From: Psettodes erumei
Taxonomy: Eukaryota; Chordata; Actinopteri; Pleuronectiformes; Psettodidae
Assembly: GCA_016785225.1 (NCBI GenBank)
Contig: JAFBJZ010000510.1
Location: 496,001 to 560,000, forward strand
DNA length: 64,000 bases
Reading direction: 5' to 3'
In this document: positions 11,620-24,108 of the stretch, in pieces
Layout of the letters: each line of letters opens with the position of its first letter
How positions within the stretch are numbered: the stretch's first letter is position 1
Translations under genes and position numbers: made by a program
Notes under the pieces: model-generated
What the model was told of the DNA's origin: nothing
The model's database searches: none
Seen by the model: only the letters and a program-made list of their open reading frames with translations

Positions 11620-14600
11620 CCCTGTGTTTATAAACTGCGCACATGCGACACAAATGCGCCATCTAGTGCTGAGAACCTTCAACGGCAGGATCTCTCACAG
11701 AGACAGAATCCTGCTCTGTAAAAATATTCACTGCTCAACATGCTGCATTCATTCACGTGCAGTTTTGAAGTACTCTTACTGAACTTCAGTGTTTTACTTT
11801 ATTTACTGTGCTCAATGGCCACAGAGGTAAGAAAAGAAAATAGGTATCCAGAATGTCACAAAACAAAGCACAACATTTGTCCAGAAATCTCAACCTTCCT
11901 CTCCCATGAATAATCTGTTGACCCCCCCTCCATATTAAAGTCAATGTTACTGCTCTTCATAGCACTACACTCTGTAATTTTACTTCAGCAGTATATTTCA
12001 TGCAGGACTTTTACTTTTCACTGCTTTTACTGAAATCAGGGATCTGAAAACATGATCAATGTAAATTTGATCAATTCTAATGGAGCGTGTACATCACAGC
12101 AAACACTTTTTATGATTTACCATGGATTGGTCTTTTCAAAGTGAAACAAGACGATTAACAGTCCGCTCTGCTCAGACACATTCTGTCTACGCTTTGATTT
12201 GTCCAGATGTGTTGAACCCTACAGATGCTGGACGAACGATCCATCAAACCTTTCTACCTTTTTATTTCAAATGTTATATACTGTAAATGATCATTCACAG
12301 GCCTTGAGGGTTTCTTCTTTCTGTGCAAAGACATCAGGCGGTAGGTGTGGTTTGACGCTTTAGTTCTGGATAAAACTTTTGATGAAAAAATGAACTCTGT
12401 GCATTTCTTGTTTGTGCATTTGTAATAAGACTCTGCTTTGGCAGTCGCTTGTTAAAAGTCACTTATTTTTGGTGCTGCGGACACAAACCCCCCACAAAAA
12501 ATTCAGGCAGTGGCACTAAAACTCTGTGAAAGGGGGACGAAAAAGGTTTTATTGAGCTGTCCATTTAAATGTGAGGCAAATCGATGAGCTTCATTGACCT
12601 CTATTGGCAACTACTGAGAACTGCAACAACATTAACAGACCTCGTCCTCTCCTCCAGGAAAAACCACAAAACTGTGAGGCCTGCCTGAGCCTTTTCTGTT
12701 TGCTCCTGCCTTTTGTCAAATAAAATTTTGGACCTCATATATTCACATCTTGTGCTGCATTTTAACAGCAGTCTGATCTTTTCTCTCCTGTTTTGTGTTT
12801 TAGTCCACTGTAGCTTATTTTTAATCCTCTATTTCATTCTGCGCATTTAAATCCTATTGCAGCATGTCCTTTTATTTTGCCTTGCGTTTCTTTTCTTAAT
12901 GCCTTCTCTGTTAGGCTCTTTGAATTGCCTTTTGTTGTTGGAAGGTGTTATAAAAATAAAGTGGCCTGGCACAGGGCGGATGGATTGCTGTGACTAACTG
13001 CATCATCAGACTCTGCCATCTGAGTTTATTGAAAGTCGCTTTTCTGACACTGCTGTCACCACACATCAAATGCCACTGAGATAAATCATATATGAGTGAA
13101 CTACACCAGGAATAATTAACCAGTTAAACTGAAACTATACTCTGGCCATAACAACAACAACTGGGGATGGCAGCCAGATGCTTCTCCTTTATAAATAAAC
13201 TAATGACTCGATTAATTAAGTTACCTCTTTAGGGTGAACTGATCTTTTAAATTTGACAACATGTACAAAGGACGACTGTGCCTCATTGACTTCTGCTGTC
13301 AGCTACTGAGTAAAGCAGCACGAGAAACAGAATAAAAGCCGTTGGGTGGAACAGACTAACTGTCATAATGTCTCATTATCGTGACATGTAGGAGTGAAAT
13401 GTGTGATTGGAACAGAGGACTGACAGAAGCATCTCGTCTTTCAGTTTGGCAGGTATCAAGTGTCTGCCTGGTGACAAACCCCTCCGTGATGGAGGACAGT
13501 GTACGGCAAACAGCAAGGGTGATGTTGAAAACAGTGGAGGTCTGACAGAGTTGTGAGACTCCTTCTCCACCGCAAGAATGAAAGCATAGACTTGGTTCCT
13601 GGACAGAAGACCCTGTATGAATCACCAGTATTGATCACTGCAGATAAATTATAACCAGTTTGCGCTCATAAAAGAAAGGAAACACTTAATATAACACAGC
13701 CCAGAGTTTACAGTGTCCTTTCATTGTATATACCACTACACCACCATAAAATACTGGCTGGATTGTATTGATTCTTAAATGTAGGTTCAGAGGAACAAGG
13801 GAGTAACAGCTGATCATTTTAATAGAAAGAAGACAAAGTATGAATATGAGTAGTTTTGGAAATGCTGGGTGTGTAATTGTACAGTACCGGGCGATAAAAT
13901 AAAAATTTGGAAAATGGTTAATAGCATTGTTCTTACTGTGCACATAAAAAGGAAAAGAGGGAAGAACAGCTACATGTTATGTAACAGCCCACGTACCTTA
14001 TAGGTTGTAATAATTCATTTATTTGAAAAAAAAGAAATAAAAATTAAGTGCACGCAGCGCCTGCTCCAAGCCTCGTCCACAGTGAGGGTGAAGACGTGAT
14101 AATAAATCTGAAGTGTGGGTGAGCTCCTTTTTCTCCCATGCTGCAATAAAGTTTGCACAGAAGTCAGTAATATAATGTGTGACTGTTCTCCCCCTTTTTA
14201 TTCTTTCAATACACAATACCGCAAAGGTTGTTAACATTGCATTTCCCCGACATGCACCCTTGTTCCCTTGAAGGTCTTCATAAAAATGCTGAGTGCACAG
14301 TTTATTTCTCCTTTCCTCTAAAAGGCCCAGCTGTTACTCTTCTCTGCAGTCTCCTTTTCTTCCTCAGCCAAGGAATCAGCCGACATTTTATTTGTGCGTG
14401 ATACACACAAGGAAATCGTACTGTAAATAGTGAGCTGTGTCACAAAGTGTTACTGAAATCTTTTGTTGTTTTGTTCTTACTGCGTTCCACTGGAGCTAAG
14501 ATGTGCGCAGACCGATGAGCGTCAGGGGTCAAACAGCGCGAGCTTGCAGAGCAGCACGATGACACATCAGAGACAGAGACTGTCCTGCAACTGTCACCCG

Positions 14601-15620
14601 GTCGTCACCCACCGTTGCGAGTCCTTGAGCACGACTCTGAGCTGCTTCCATCAGCTCGTGGCCTCTGTTTTTCCGCCAAATACCCAGGATGATTTACAGG
14701 TACGCCCTGACTCATCTCTGGATGTTAAACAGCACGAGCGTTTCTCTGTGTCAGCGGACGCACGTAGCACTTTCTTCCTCAGCGCCGTCTCCCGTGCACA
14801 GTGTCAGGGTCAGGACGGCTCAAGAACAATAGTGACTCATCAATTTGCAATCTGAACAAGTCAGATGGATTCATCTAAAGACACTCTGGAAAGAACAGCA
14901 ACCTGAGGCCACTGCAAAGGGTATACAGAATATATCTATCATCAGTATACATGTTTATGACATCTAACATCTAATTCAGAAGATGATCAAAAAGAAAAGT
15001 GCATAAATAAGAAATTACTATTTCAACATCTCACAAAGTAACAAAGTAAAGCTAGATTAATCTGCGCAGAGTTCAGTCTGCAGTTTGCAGGTTTTGGTAA
15101 CTGTAGTACAGTATGTGGGTTAAGGTGGGATTGTTCAATCATCTCTCACAACTCCACCACATCAATCTATTTAAGCACCACACAATCTCTCTGGTAATTA
15201 AATTCTAGTTTTCTGGAGCATTAAAATCTTTAAGTGCCTGGCTCTTCAGGTAAAAGCCCCTCCATTCTCTCTCTTTATGCACTATGCATTGATTCTCTGT
15301 AAGTGGGTTGTGCATAAGTCTTTTTTGCAAGGTTTGCCCCCCTTTTTTCTCACTTTATGTATGCGGTTGTGGTCATTGCTCTAAATATGCATCTGTGCCT
15401 GCACCGAGTGCAATCCGCATCCAGAAGCACACAGAGCGACGAGGGTGATAGATTGCAGATTAAAAGAGAACCTGCTCTACCACATGTACTCTGCCTGGCG
15501 GGGCTGAGAGTGAGTCTGAAAACCAACCTCCTCTCCTCACTGCAGCAGGCTGCCATTGGCCCGGTGGATGCTGACAGCACTGATGTTTCTCTGTGGTGGA
15601 GGGGGGGAGGAGCGGGGGGA
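11440..15620. other. Intergenic region between nanos1 and ina
   Basis: No exon recognised. Short open frames at 13.36-13.64 and 14.46-14.86 kb have no family resemblance and no splice context that would join them. The region holds a TC/AC tract (11588-11619), a LINE 3' tail (12770-12966) and AT-rich unique sequence. The last few hundred bases are probably ina promoter. Confidence 0.6.
12770..12966 (+). mobile_element. LINE 3' tail remnant
   Basis: Ends with 'ctctttgaattgccttttgt' followed by 'aaggtgttataaaaataaa'. This is the usual closing phrase of fish L2-like 3' tails, where a GAATTGCCTTG box precedes a GTGCTATAAATAAA-like end. No coding remains. Confidence 0.5.
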
Positions 15621-15633
15621 GGAAGCCTCACTC

Positions 15634-15640
15634 TATAAAA
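15634..15640 (+). promoter_or_regulatory. TATA box of the intermediate filament gene
   Basis: TATAAAA sits about 170 bp before the ATG and about 80 bp after an inverted CCAAT (CCATTGG, near 15553). Transcription would start near 15660-15670, giving a 5' UTR of ~140 nt in the same exon. Inferred from sequence only. Confidence 0.6.
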
Positions 15641-15807
15641 GCTCAGGATATGCAGCATCACTGAGCTGGTGCAGTGCAAAAACGCTCGCTCATCCTCACC
15701 GATGGTGTGCAGAACAAGGGGGACATAAAAAAAAACCTTCTGAAACTAAAAAAACATCCATATTCTTTTCTTAAACAAACCAAAAAATCCACAACAAAAA
15801 ATTCATC

Positions 15808-17697
15808 ATGAGCTACGATTCCTACTTCTCCTACCGCCGCCCTTGGGACAGCTACAGAGGCTCCCGAACCACCACCAAATCCTCCATGTCCTCTTCTTTC
15901 TACTCCTCTCGAGCTCCTCCATCCGGGAAGAGGATCGTGAGGCTGGCCTCCTCTTCCCTGCCGGACGGGTCGGAGAGGATGAACCTGGCTCAGGCCAGCT
16001 CGGTCAACACGGAGCTGCTGGGTCTGCGTTCCCAGGAGAGGGAGCAGCTTGTGGACCTGAATGACCGCTTCGCCACCTACATCGACAAGGTGAGGCACCT
16101 GGAGCAGCAGAACCGGGCCCTGCTGGCCGAGCTGGAGGCGCTGAGGAGGCGGCAGAACGACCCGTCCCGCCTCCAGGCGCTCTACGAGGGGGAGGCGCGG
16201 AGTTTGAGGACCATGATAGACTCGGAGAACGGGGAGAAGATGCAGATGGAGGCGGAGAGGGACTACCTGCGCGACGTGTACGAGCAGATGAAGGAGCGCT
16301 ATGAGGAGGAGGCGAGGCGGCGCATGGATGCCGAGGAGGCCCTGCAGAGGGCCAAGGAGGAGGCCAGCAGGGCCGTGCTCTCCAACTGCGACGCCGAGGC
16401 CACCGTGGTGTCCCTGTGTGATGAGATGGTGTTCCTGAAGAAAGTCTTCGCAGAGGAGCAAGCAGAGCTGCAGGCCCAGCTGCAGATGGCTAACATCAGC
16501 GTGGACGTGGAGGTGTCCCGGCCGGACCTCTCCACCGCCCTGCGAGACATCCGGGCGCAGTACGAGCGGCTGGCAAACAAGAACATGCAGGCCGCCGAGG
16601 ACTGGTACAAGAGCAAGTTCGCGAGCGTGGCGGAGATGGCCAGCAAAAACAACGAGGCCGTGCACGCCATCCGGGAGGAGACCATGGAGTACCGGAGACT
16701 CCTCCAGACCCGGTCCTCGGAGATTGAGTCTCTCCGGAACGTCATCGACTCCCTGAACAAGCAGCTGGAAGACCTGGAGGAGATGCAGGCCAAAGAGGTG
16801 GCAAAGTACCAGGTGAATGAGGGATGCTTGGATGCTGCTCTGTATTAATATTTAACCAACAGGAAAATGTGCACTGGATCATTCATATTTTTTAGAGCCT
16901 CAAACAGGAGCGCGGGGAAAAAAGGGGCGGGAAAGACAGAAGGATGAAAAGATGTGGGTGTGCAGTATAAACCTTCTTGGGGACAAGGTCAGAGCTGAGA
17001 TGGCATAATGTTAATGTTAAAGAAACGGAGGAGATCTTGCTTCTTTTAACTGCAAGATGAAATGCAGTTATAGTCCCTGCAGCAGCTGCACCCTGCCCAC
17101 GCCGTCGTTCCTCAGCAGGAAACGGTGGCAGGCTGACAGCAGAGGGGAAAATCTGCAACGTTAACAACTGAAAGAAAAAAAAAGTGACTGCACACAAAAG
17201 CTACAAAGCCAGGAGAGAAAAAGAGAGAGCAGTGTTCTCCGAAAACGGTGTGTAATGTTACAACCAGTCTGAGGTGAATCTCCTGTTTTATTTTCTTTTG
17301 CGTGTACAGATGAGGATAAGTGAGCTGGAGCGGGATATCTCTGAAGCCAAGCAGGAGATGGCGCGCTACCTGAGGGAATATCAAGACCTCCTCAATGTGA
17401 AGATGGCCCTTGACATTGAAATAGCTGCGTACAGGTAAGACATGTTGGGCTCCACCAGCACGAAGCCTCAATCACATGAAACCAATATAGCAACCAATCG
17501 ATGCTGCTGCGTTCGTTTGAGTTTCTGCTAACCGTGCATTTTTCACGTTGATGTTCACCGTCTCTGGGGCAACACGTTTTTAAAGGCATAACATCAGCTG
17601 TGCAAATGTGAAAATCTGATTTCCCTCCCCTTTCAGGAAACTTCTGGAGGGGGAAGAGATTCGCCTGGCTTACCCTGCCCTTCCCGCCCTGAACTAA
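15808..17697 (+). CDS. ina: Type IV intermediate filament, alpha-internexin-like, nearly tailless
   Basis: Three coding exons: 15808-16812, 17310-17434 and 17637-17697, with GT-AG junctions in phases 0 and 2, giving 396 aa. Such proteins co-assemble into neurofilaments. Residues 1-~70 form a Ser/Tyr/Arg-rich head. The rod opens with the helix-initiation motif LNDRFATYIDKVRHLE and closes with EYQDLLNVKMALDIEIAAYR then KLLEGEE. The 125-bp second exon and only two introns match the INA/NEF (type IV) gene structure, not the many-exon type III genes. Rod segments such as WYKSKF and EYRRLLQ resemble alpha-internexin most. The oddity is the tail: after KLLEGEE only IRLAYPALPALN remains before TAA, where alpha-internexin has ~90 residues. 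Assignment to ina rather than another type IV paralogue is likely but not certain. Confidence 0.88.
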
Positions 17698-18800
17698 AAT
17701 GTAAACGCCACCAGCCTGGCAGAAATCTGAATTCTTCACCCCCCTTCTTCCCTGTCCTGACCTGGACATCACCAACCTCCCTCCCTCCCTCATTTCTTTT
17801 ACGTTCTTCCCTCTGCCACCCCCCACCCCCCATAGAAAATTTAGTCCTTTCTTTACTCCTCCCAAAACCAAACCGCGAACCAAAGCTCATCCTTCTCAAG
17901 ACAGATGCGCCCTTGTGCTAAACAAGAGGTCCACCAGAAGTCCCCCTTCTTCTACACACGTTCTGACACCACACATCAAGATGATGGCAGCCTGCAGAAT
18001 GCAGAGTGGCTGCACTGCATTAGTTACATGGCTATGTCGGACAGCCGTGTTGTTTTGGTGGAGTTCCTCTCTGTGGCACACGTTAAGATCCAAGCAGCGG
18101 AGCTCCCCGATCGACTCCACTGACCCCTCCTTGTGCAAACATTTGACCAAGTGTTTGTGAAGGAGGGCAAAAATTTCTCTTACCTCTTGATGCTTGGACT
18201 TTATCTGTGTTTGAAATGATGCAAGAATACCTGCAGCATTGCGACTGACCACAGAACTCTATCAATCCATTATGGCTTGTCCTGCACCACTGGTTTTGTA
18301 GTAGTAGTCATCGGACCAGTAACCTTAAAAATTCTTTTCACTAAGATCTTTTTCTTTTTCATTTCGGTTGCTCTTCCTCTGCATTTACATCTACGCAAAT
18401 ACTGCAAGCTTTGTTTGGTTTGAAAATCAGTGTGAGTTTGGGTCACCCATTTGGCTGGTAATTTAAATATAAAGTTTTTTCTTGCATAACCATCTGGACG
18501 TGTAAATGCTTTGGAAGACTACATTAATTGTTACTGGTTTCTCCTTCTAATCGTGCAGTGTGTCTCTCTGCCTGTCTGCATCTTTTTGTTTCCTTCTGTA
18601 AGTTCGTTCAAAGCCAAACGGTGAAACTGAAAGATAACTGCAGGAGGCTCCTTGTTGTTTGTCTGCTGATCTTAGACCTGATGGTGCTTTACATCTGTGA
18701 AACTAATACGAAGCCTGCACCATTACCCTGGGTGTACCTGTTAACAGCCGGCAACAAGCTGAATAAACATATAACTGACCTGCAACCCCGTGCACATGTG
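17698..18800 (+). other. Probable ina 3' UTR
   Basis: Non-coding sequence after the ina stop, starting with a C-rich stretch (17730-17830). AATAAA at 18762-18767 is a candidate poly(A) signal, and another lies near 19199. I saw no exon encoding a longer filament tail here, although I cannot exclude a distal alternative exon. Confidence 0.45.
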
Positions 18801-20200
18801 GAGTTTTCATTTGACACTTTTCGGGATATTCAGTAGACATTGCAGCATTCCTTAATATACCAAATACACAAAACATCATATCAGTGTTGTCTCTCCACTG
18901 TATTTGGCTACGTGTTGCTGAGTTTTAGACCGAGCCAATATGTAAACAATGTGTAAGCAGCAGTAATCACTGAAAATATGCAGGGATTGGGCATTGGGCC
19001 TATTCTAACTCACTTGATCATTCAACTGCAGCCTCATTTTTAGTTTTGATGAATAAATATTAACTGTGATCAGTTGGCAAGTAATAAAAAAACAGGGCGG
19101 GTGTATTTTTAGACGGATGATCACACGGTGTTAATCAGTTATGTGTTCTCTTTGACAACCTTTGAGAATTTCAAAATTTTCAGCACAGCATCCGTCCAAT
19201 AAAGTTTAACTTTGAGGCTCTTTGTCACATCATTCATATCAATATTATATTTTACTACTGAATCGACAGTGCACCTTACCTTGTACGTCTGGGGTATCTT
19301 AAACAATGAATGTGTACTTACTAGTAGTAAGAGGAAATGTTTGTTTGGTTTGGGAGGCTGGTGTAATTGTTTCCCTCCTCAGAATAAGAATGATAACAGG
19401 AAAGGAGACCTTACTTACGTCTCTCAATGTCACTGCACCATTTCCCATCATCCAGTGTTCCTGGCAACCTGGCTGCAGCTGTAACGTGTCGGTGCGTTGG
19501 CAGGATCATCAGTCACCGGGCCCACGACGGGCAGGCCCCCCTCCATCCCTGAAGAAAATACCAATACGGGTGGTTTCACAAAGCAGCGCAAGATGTAGCG
19601 CGTATAATATTAAGTCCTGCGTCGTCTTGGCTGAACACTCGCAGTCTTTTCTGCACTTCAAATGCTGCATCACTGGAAATCAAAGGCCTTTTACAGTACA
19701 GCGTGTACATGTGCTATGGGTAGATAGATTACATCTAGTTTACAGTAGCTGGCGAAATAACGAGGGCCCTTTTCACATTCAACTGCTGTAAAATGCCCAT
19801 CGATTACTCTGATCCTTAAATATTATCTTACATTTGACCACGAACACGGGCCTTTTGTCGACGTTAGAAACGGACGTTTTAATGGTCGACGTGAAAGCGA
19901 ATTATTACAGTAAGAAAACAATTGTTTCAGGCTACACGTGGAAACCTGAGCACTGGTTAAAAGGCAGATTTGACAACTTGTGAGTCTGTTGTTTGAATGA
20001 CAATCCATGAGACAGGATATTATAGAGGATATTACTCAGCGCGCAGGGGGTGTCAGCTGCTAAACAGTTAGCAAACCAACACTGGTAGCTGGCTAGCTGC
20101 CACTAAAGTTAATCACACCGGTGAATAAACGCTCTGAGCCATAGCATTGGGTTGTGATACATCCACGAGGAGCGGGCAGCAAACAACTCCCTTTCTGACC
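18800..20200. other. Intergenic region between ina and mrps26
   Basis: AT-rich and without recognisable exons. Open frames at 19.2-19.8 kb have no family resemblance. The last ~200 bp become GC-richer towards the mrps26 promoter. Confidence 0.55.
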
Positions 20201-20270
20201 TACAGGTGGCGGTAACTTCGGAACAACCGCGTCTCCCTTCGCTCATTACTTCCTCCGGTCAGAGGGCAAC

Positions 20271-20420
20271 AACATGGCGGCTCCTGCGCACCGATAACAT
20301 TTGTCAATGCCTTGGTGTTAGGACGCGAAGTCGAACGGCATGCGCTTCCAGTGACCGTCACTTTTACCGTTTGAGAATCAGCGCCCGTTTTCCGCATTTC
20401 GACGCCGCCATGTTCCAGGT
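20271..20420 (+). promoter_or_regulatory. mrps26 promoter/5' end with two YY1-like sites and a short uORF
   Basis: AACATGGCGGC (20271-20281) fits the YY1 consensus, which often marks the start of mitochondrial and ribosomal protein genes. A second, inverted copy (GCCGCCATGTT, 20404-20414) overlaps the mrps26 start codon. The ATG inside the first site opens an eight-codon uORF (20274-20297, MAAPAHR then stop). It would be translated only if transcription starts upstream of it. Confidence 0.5.
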
Positions 20421-21636
20421 GATCGGCCGCAGGAGCGTCCGGGCGGCCAGGCTCCTCGCGCCCAGGAGCGCCGTGCTCGTGGAGGCCGTACGCGGACGGA
20501 AGACCCGCGACGAGCCGACGGCCAAGTCCAAAGAGGGGCGGATCAAAGTTCCTCCACCCGTGGATCCGGTGGAGATGGTGGTGCTCAGGGAGAGATTCGC
20601 GGACTACTTTTTGATCATGAGGGCGCTCCGGTACGTCAAAGACAGGGCATCCGCTGCTCTTAAAGAAGTCCGAAACTGTATCTAATTTTAGTCTCTTTGC
20701 AGTCGTTTTGTGTATTTTTGTGTCTCTCTTGAGTAGCTTTGCCTGTTTTGTGTCGACTTTTAACTGAAATATGTGATTTACAGCAAGAAATATTAGCATA
20801 TTATACATAATTACATTAATATCCATACTGGGTCCAAGTACGGCAGCCGAGAAGTCCTGACAAAAATGTCTGTTTGCTTTCCATCGCCTTTCAACAATGT
20901 GAGTGCAAAAACCGTATTGAGTCGCACTCAGATGTCTTGTAATTAAAAAGTGCTGGCTCTGTCCTCCGCGTTTGTCAGCCTGGAGTTTAAGGAGGAGATT
21001 CTGCGAAAGAAGTACGAGCAGGAGACAGGCTCTCAGGCGGAGAAGAGGGCGAAGGAGGAGGCGGAGGAGCATCGTGCCCTCATGGCCTGGAACGACCAGG
21101 AGAACCTCCGCCTGCTCCAGATCAGGTGAGGAGGAGTGAGAGCGAAGAGGTGATACAAACCAGCCGTTTATTATATTTCATAAAACAGCATTTGCTCATT
21201 CAGCCTCTCCCCTGCGGTCTTTCAGAGTGGCGAGGATCCAGAAGGAAAAGGAGGAAGCTGAGCGCAAGGAGTTAGAAGCTGTCATTAAGCGGGACCAAGA
21301 ACACCAAGAATTCCTCAAAGAGAAAGAGAGGGAAATTCTGCAGTTGCAGGTACATAATATTACAATATCAGATTTCTTTTGCTTTTTTCCATCCTCTTAT
21401 ACTGCAAACTGCAGCAGAAACTACCAGCTACTTAGGCATGCTTTTGTAGGCTGCATATTTCAGACCCACTGATCTCTTGATTTTGGTCTTTCACCATCTA
21501 ACAGGAGGATGCAAAGCACTTCATCACGTTGGAGAACTTGGATCAGCGTATTGAAGAAGCTCTGGACAATCCAAAGAATTACAACTTTGCCATCGACAAA
21601 GAGGGCAGGGTCGTTAAACAGACGGTGCTGCAGTGA
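20410..21636 (+). CDS. mrps26: Small ribosomal subunit protein mS26 (MRPS26)
   Basis: Four exons: 20410-20630, 20979-21125, 21226-21349 and 21505-21636, with GT-AG introns and matching phases (2, 2, 0). They give 207 aa, close to the 205 aa of human MRPS26. The protein is a metazoan-specific part of the mitochondrial 28S ribosomal subunit. The N-terminus (MFQVIGRRSVRAARLLAPRS) is basic and hydrophobic, as expected for a matrix-targeting presequence. The conserved PPPVDPVEMVVLRERF segment follows. The middle (exons 2-3) is a long charged helix rich in Glu/Lys/Arg. The C-terminus holds LDQRIEEALDNPKNYNFAID, typical of the family. The start is the first Met before the presequence. Its 3' end faces loxl3, so the two genes converge. 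Confidence 0.94.
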
Positions 21637-22275
21637 CACCACCCTGTGTGTTTCTGTCTCTGGAGAAAACAAAAAAAGAAAGCGCTGTTTTGTCGAAATG
21701 GGACTTTTCAGTCTAATCTGCTCTGGAGGTGAATTTTCATCAAACACGAACACTGGAGAACATGCAGGGCGAGAAGGCTGTCGTACCTGTCAACTAAGAA
21801 GTATTTTAAGAAATCATTCATCAGCAGATAAATCATCATGTCATCAGAAAAGTGTGAGCTTGTTGGCTGATGGGACAGAATGGGACTGTATTTCCAACTT
21901 AACCTGGATGCGTCTGTTTTGTGATGATTGATTGATCATTACCGTCTGCTCATGATATGTAATGTATATAAAGTAAGTTAATGCTTACTGGAGTTTCCAC
22001 TGAGTCTTTTTCAAAGGTAAAGGAAGAAAATGACATCAGTATTTAGATTCCATGTTCCGACCTCTAAATCTGATCAAGAGCTACTTTGGAAACTGTCTAG
22101 TAATTTACAGTTTCTTTTTACAATTGTGAGAAACCATTAGCAAGACAACGCAATTACTTAACAATGCCAGTTTGAAAAATGTTCCGCAACATCCTGGATG
22201 TGTTCTTAAACTTCTCACGTTAAAAATTGACAAAAGATGACTTGTCGTTCTGTCTGAAATAAAAGTGGATAACCA
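21637..22275 (+). other. mrps26 3' UTR
   Basis: Non-coding sequence after the stop, ending near an AATAAA signal at 22258-22263. No other feature seen. Confidence 0.5.
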
Positions 22276-22279
22276 CCTT

Positions 22280-24108
22280 TGTGTAAAAGTTATAGCTTGA
22301 TGTACAATTTACTGTCTGAGGGAAACTCTAACATTCTTTTTTCTAAAGGGGGAAAAAAGGATTTCTTAAATCATCATCACATCCTCTAGTCCTGCACCTC
22401 AAGCAGCTGAACTCTAGGTGGCGCCCGGTGCTGCTCCCCGTGTTGTCGTGTTTACTGTCAGGCAGGTTATTGACCGGCTCACGCGGGACAACGTGCAATC
22501 CCCTCCTCTCAGGCCAGGCGTGCAATGTTGATGGGATGATGGTGATCAGAGGTGAAGACCTGAGGGGAGAGTCAGGCGACCTGCAGCAGCTTTAGTGAGA
22601 AGAGGGCGGGTAAACTCCGGGGGACGCTGCTGCAAAATGGACCTTTGCCCTTCACATGGTAACTTGAACACCTGGTTCGAAGGGGTGAAGAACAGAGCAA
22701 CTTCTCTTCTCCAGTTATTTGAATTTTGATTGTTCAAAATCCTGCAATGCTACGAAAACCTCAAAACACAAACACCAGTTCACCCCTTTTGAACATTCAG
22801 CAGACCTCAGTAATGTCTTCTTCACCTACCCATCTCTTCACAAACATAATAAAGATAAAATAAGATGAATATTTCGGTGATTTAACTCGATACACGTCCC
22901 GAGGTACCAGTCCACTCTCTGTAATCCTGTGCACATGGTTAATGCGATTGCTCAGTCAGGTTAACGGGATTGTTCAACCGTGGCAGTGAACACTTGAGAT
23001 TAGCGTTGGATTGAGATGAACCCTCAGCTCAGCGGCTTGCAGCTGGCAGCAGCGCTCACCGCTCAGTCAGCGACCTAACACAGAGCAGAACCTCTGATCC
23101 AACAAGTCTCTTAAATACAGAGCAGTTATAATTCCTCTCCTTTTTATTCGGTGCAGCGGGTGCGATTACATCAGCATACAAACAGCAAATCTTCAGGGTA
23201 ATTGTAGTTTTTTGTCTTTGTCCAGTAATGTCTATGTCTTGACTCTAACAGACTATTAAAATACATAGAGACTAAAGCTACAGGTGGCTTCTCACTGGTT
23301 CCAAAGCAAACCGACAACAATCCTAGTGAACGAGATTTGTTCTTGAGCCCCTTGACACTGGAAATAAATACATTCATGTAATATTGTAGCTCTGCAGGCA
23401 GGCTTGATGTGATTTGATTTCTGTGAGCAACATGCTCATTTACATTGAGCTATTGTGCTAACAGTGAGTCATCCAGGTAAAGGGTTGGGGGTTTGGTGAT
23501 GGAAAGTCATTTACTTCGACCCAGAAATTGCATTTCAGACCAGTAAGACTTTCACAGAGCTGCATCTGTTCCTGTCCATGCCTCAGATATTTTTTTTTTC
23601 TCTTAAGTTTTTAAAAGTGCTATAGGAAATGATAGCACATCACCTATTTCTGGACCTTCAAGTGAAAATAAATCTGGTTATTATAAAAAATATTAAAATT
23701 AACACCTCATTCAAAACTCAGAACAATAACATTCAGAAGAAGGCTGTACATTTGGCGCACATAGCTGGTTCGGCAGACTGGCCTTATAAAATCCTATTTT
23801 GTGATAAAAAAAATAGCATTAGCTCACATTAGACTGACAAAAGAAAATCAAGAAGATAAAAAAAACCATTAGCACTTGAATATTCAAGTATAACACCTCA
23901 GACATACAACACATTCACCAGAGGGAAATACTGCTGGCTTCTTCTATGATTACAAATAATCTCAGACTCTCACACACTTTTGTGTGTGTGTGTGGGAGGC
24001 AATTGTAATACCTGAAGACAAAGGTTTTTTTTCTTCTTTTGAGCTAATGAGGCATGTTTTTAGTAATTAAGCTACCACTTTGTTTCTCATTGTGTTGCAA
24101 AATCATCC
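22280..24108 (-). other. Convergent intergenic gap and probable loxl3 3' UTR
   Basis: No exon is recognisable. On the minus strand the sequence downstream of the loxl3 stop is AT-rich. The first clear AATAAA on that strand is at 23148-23143, which would give a ~960-nt 3' UTR. The rest (22.28-23.13 kb) is unique sequence without visible signals. Confidence 0.4.

Noticed and set aside
14463..14855. A 130-codon ORF upstream of ina
   Set aside because: No domain, no splice partner and no conserved motif; length is within chance for this composition.
15658..16665. A 335-codon minus-strand ORF over ina exon 1
   Set aside because: Antisense shadow of a Leu/Glu/Arg-rich coiled-coil exon; low-complexity peptide without a domain.
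20200..21072. A 290-codon minus-strand ORF over mrps26
   Set aside because: Runs antisense through mrps26 exons and introns alike; no homology.
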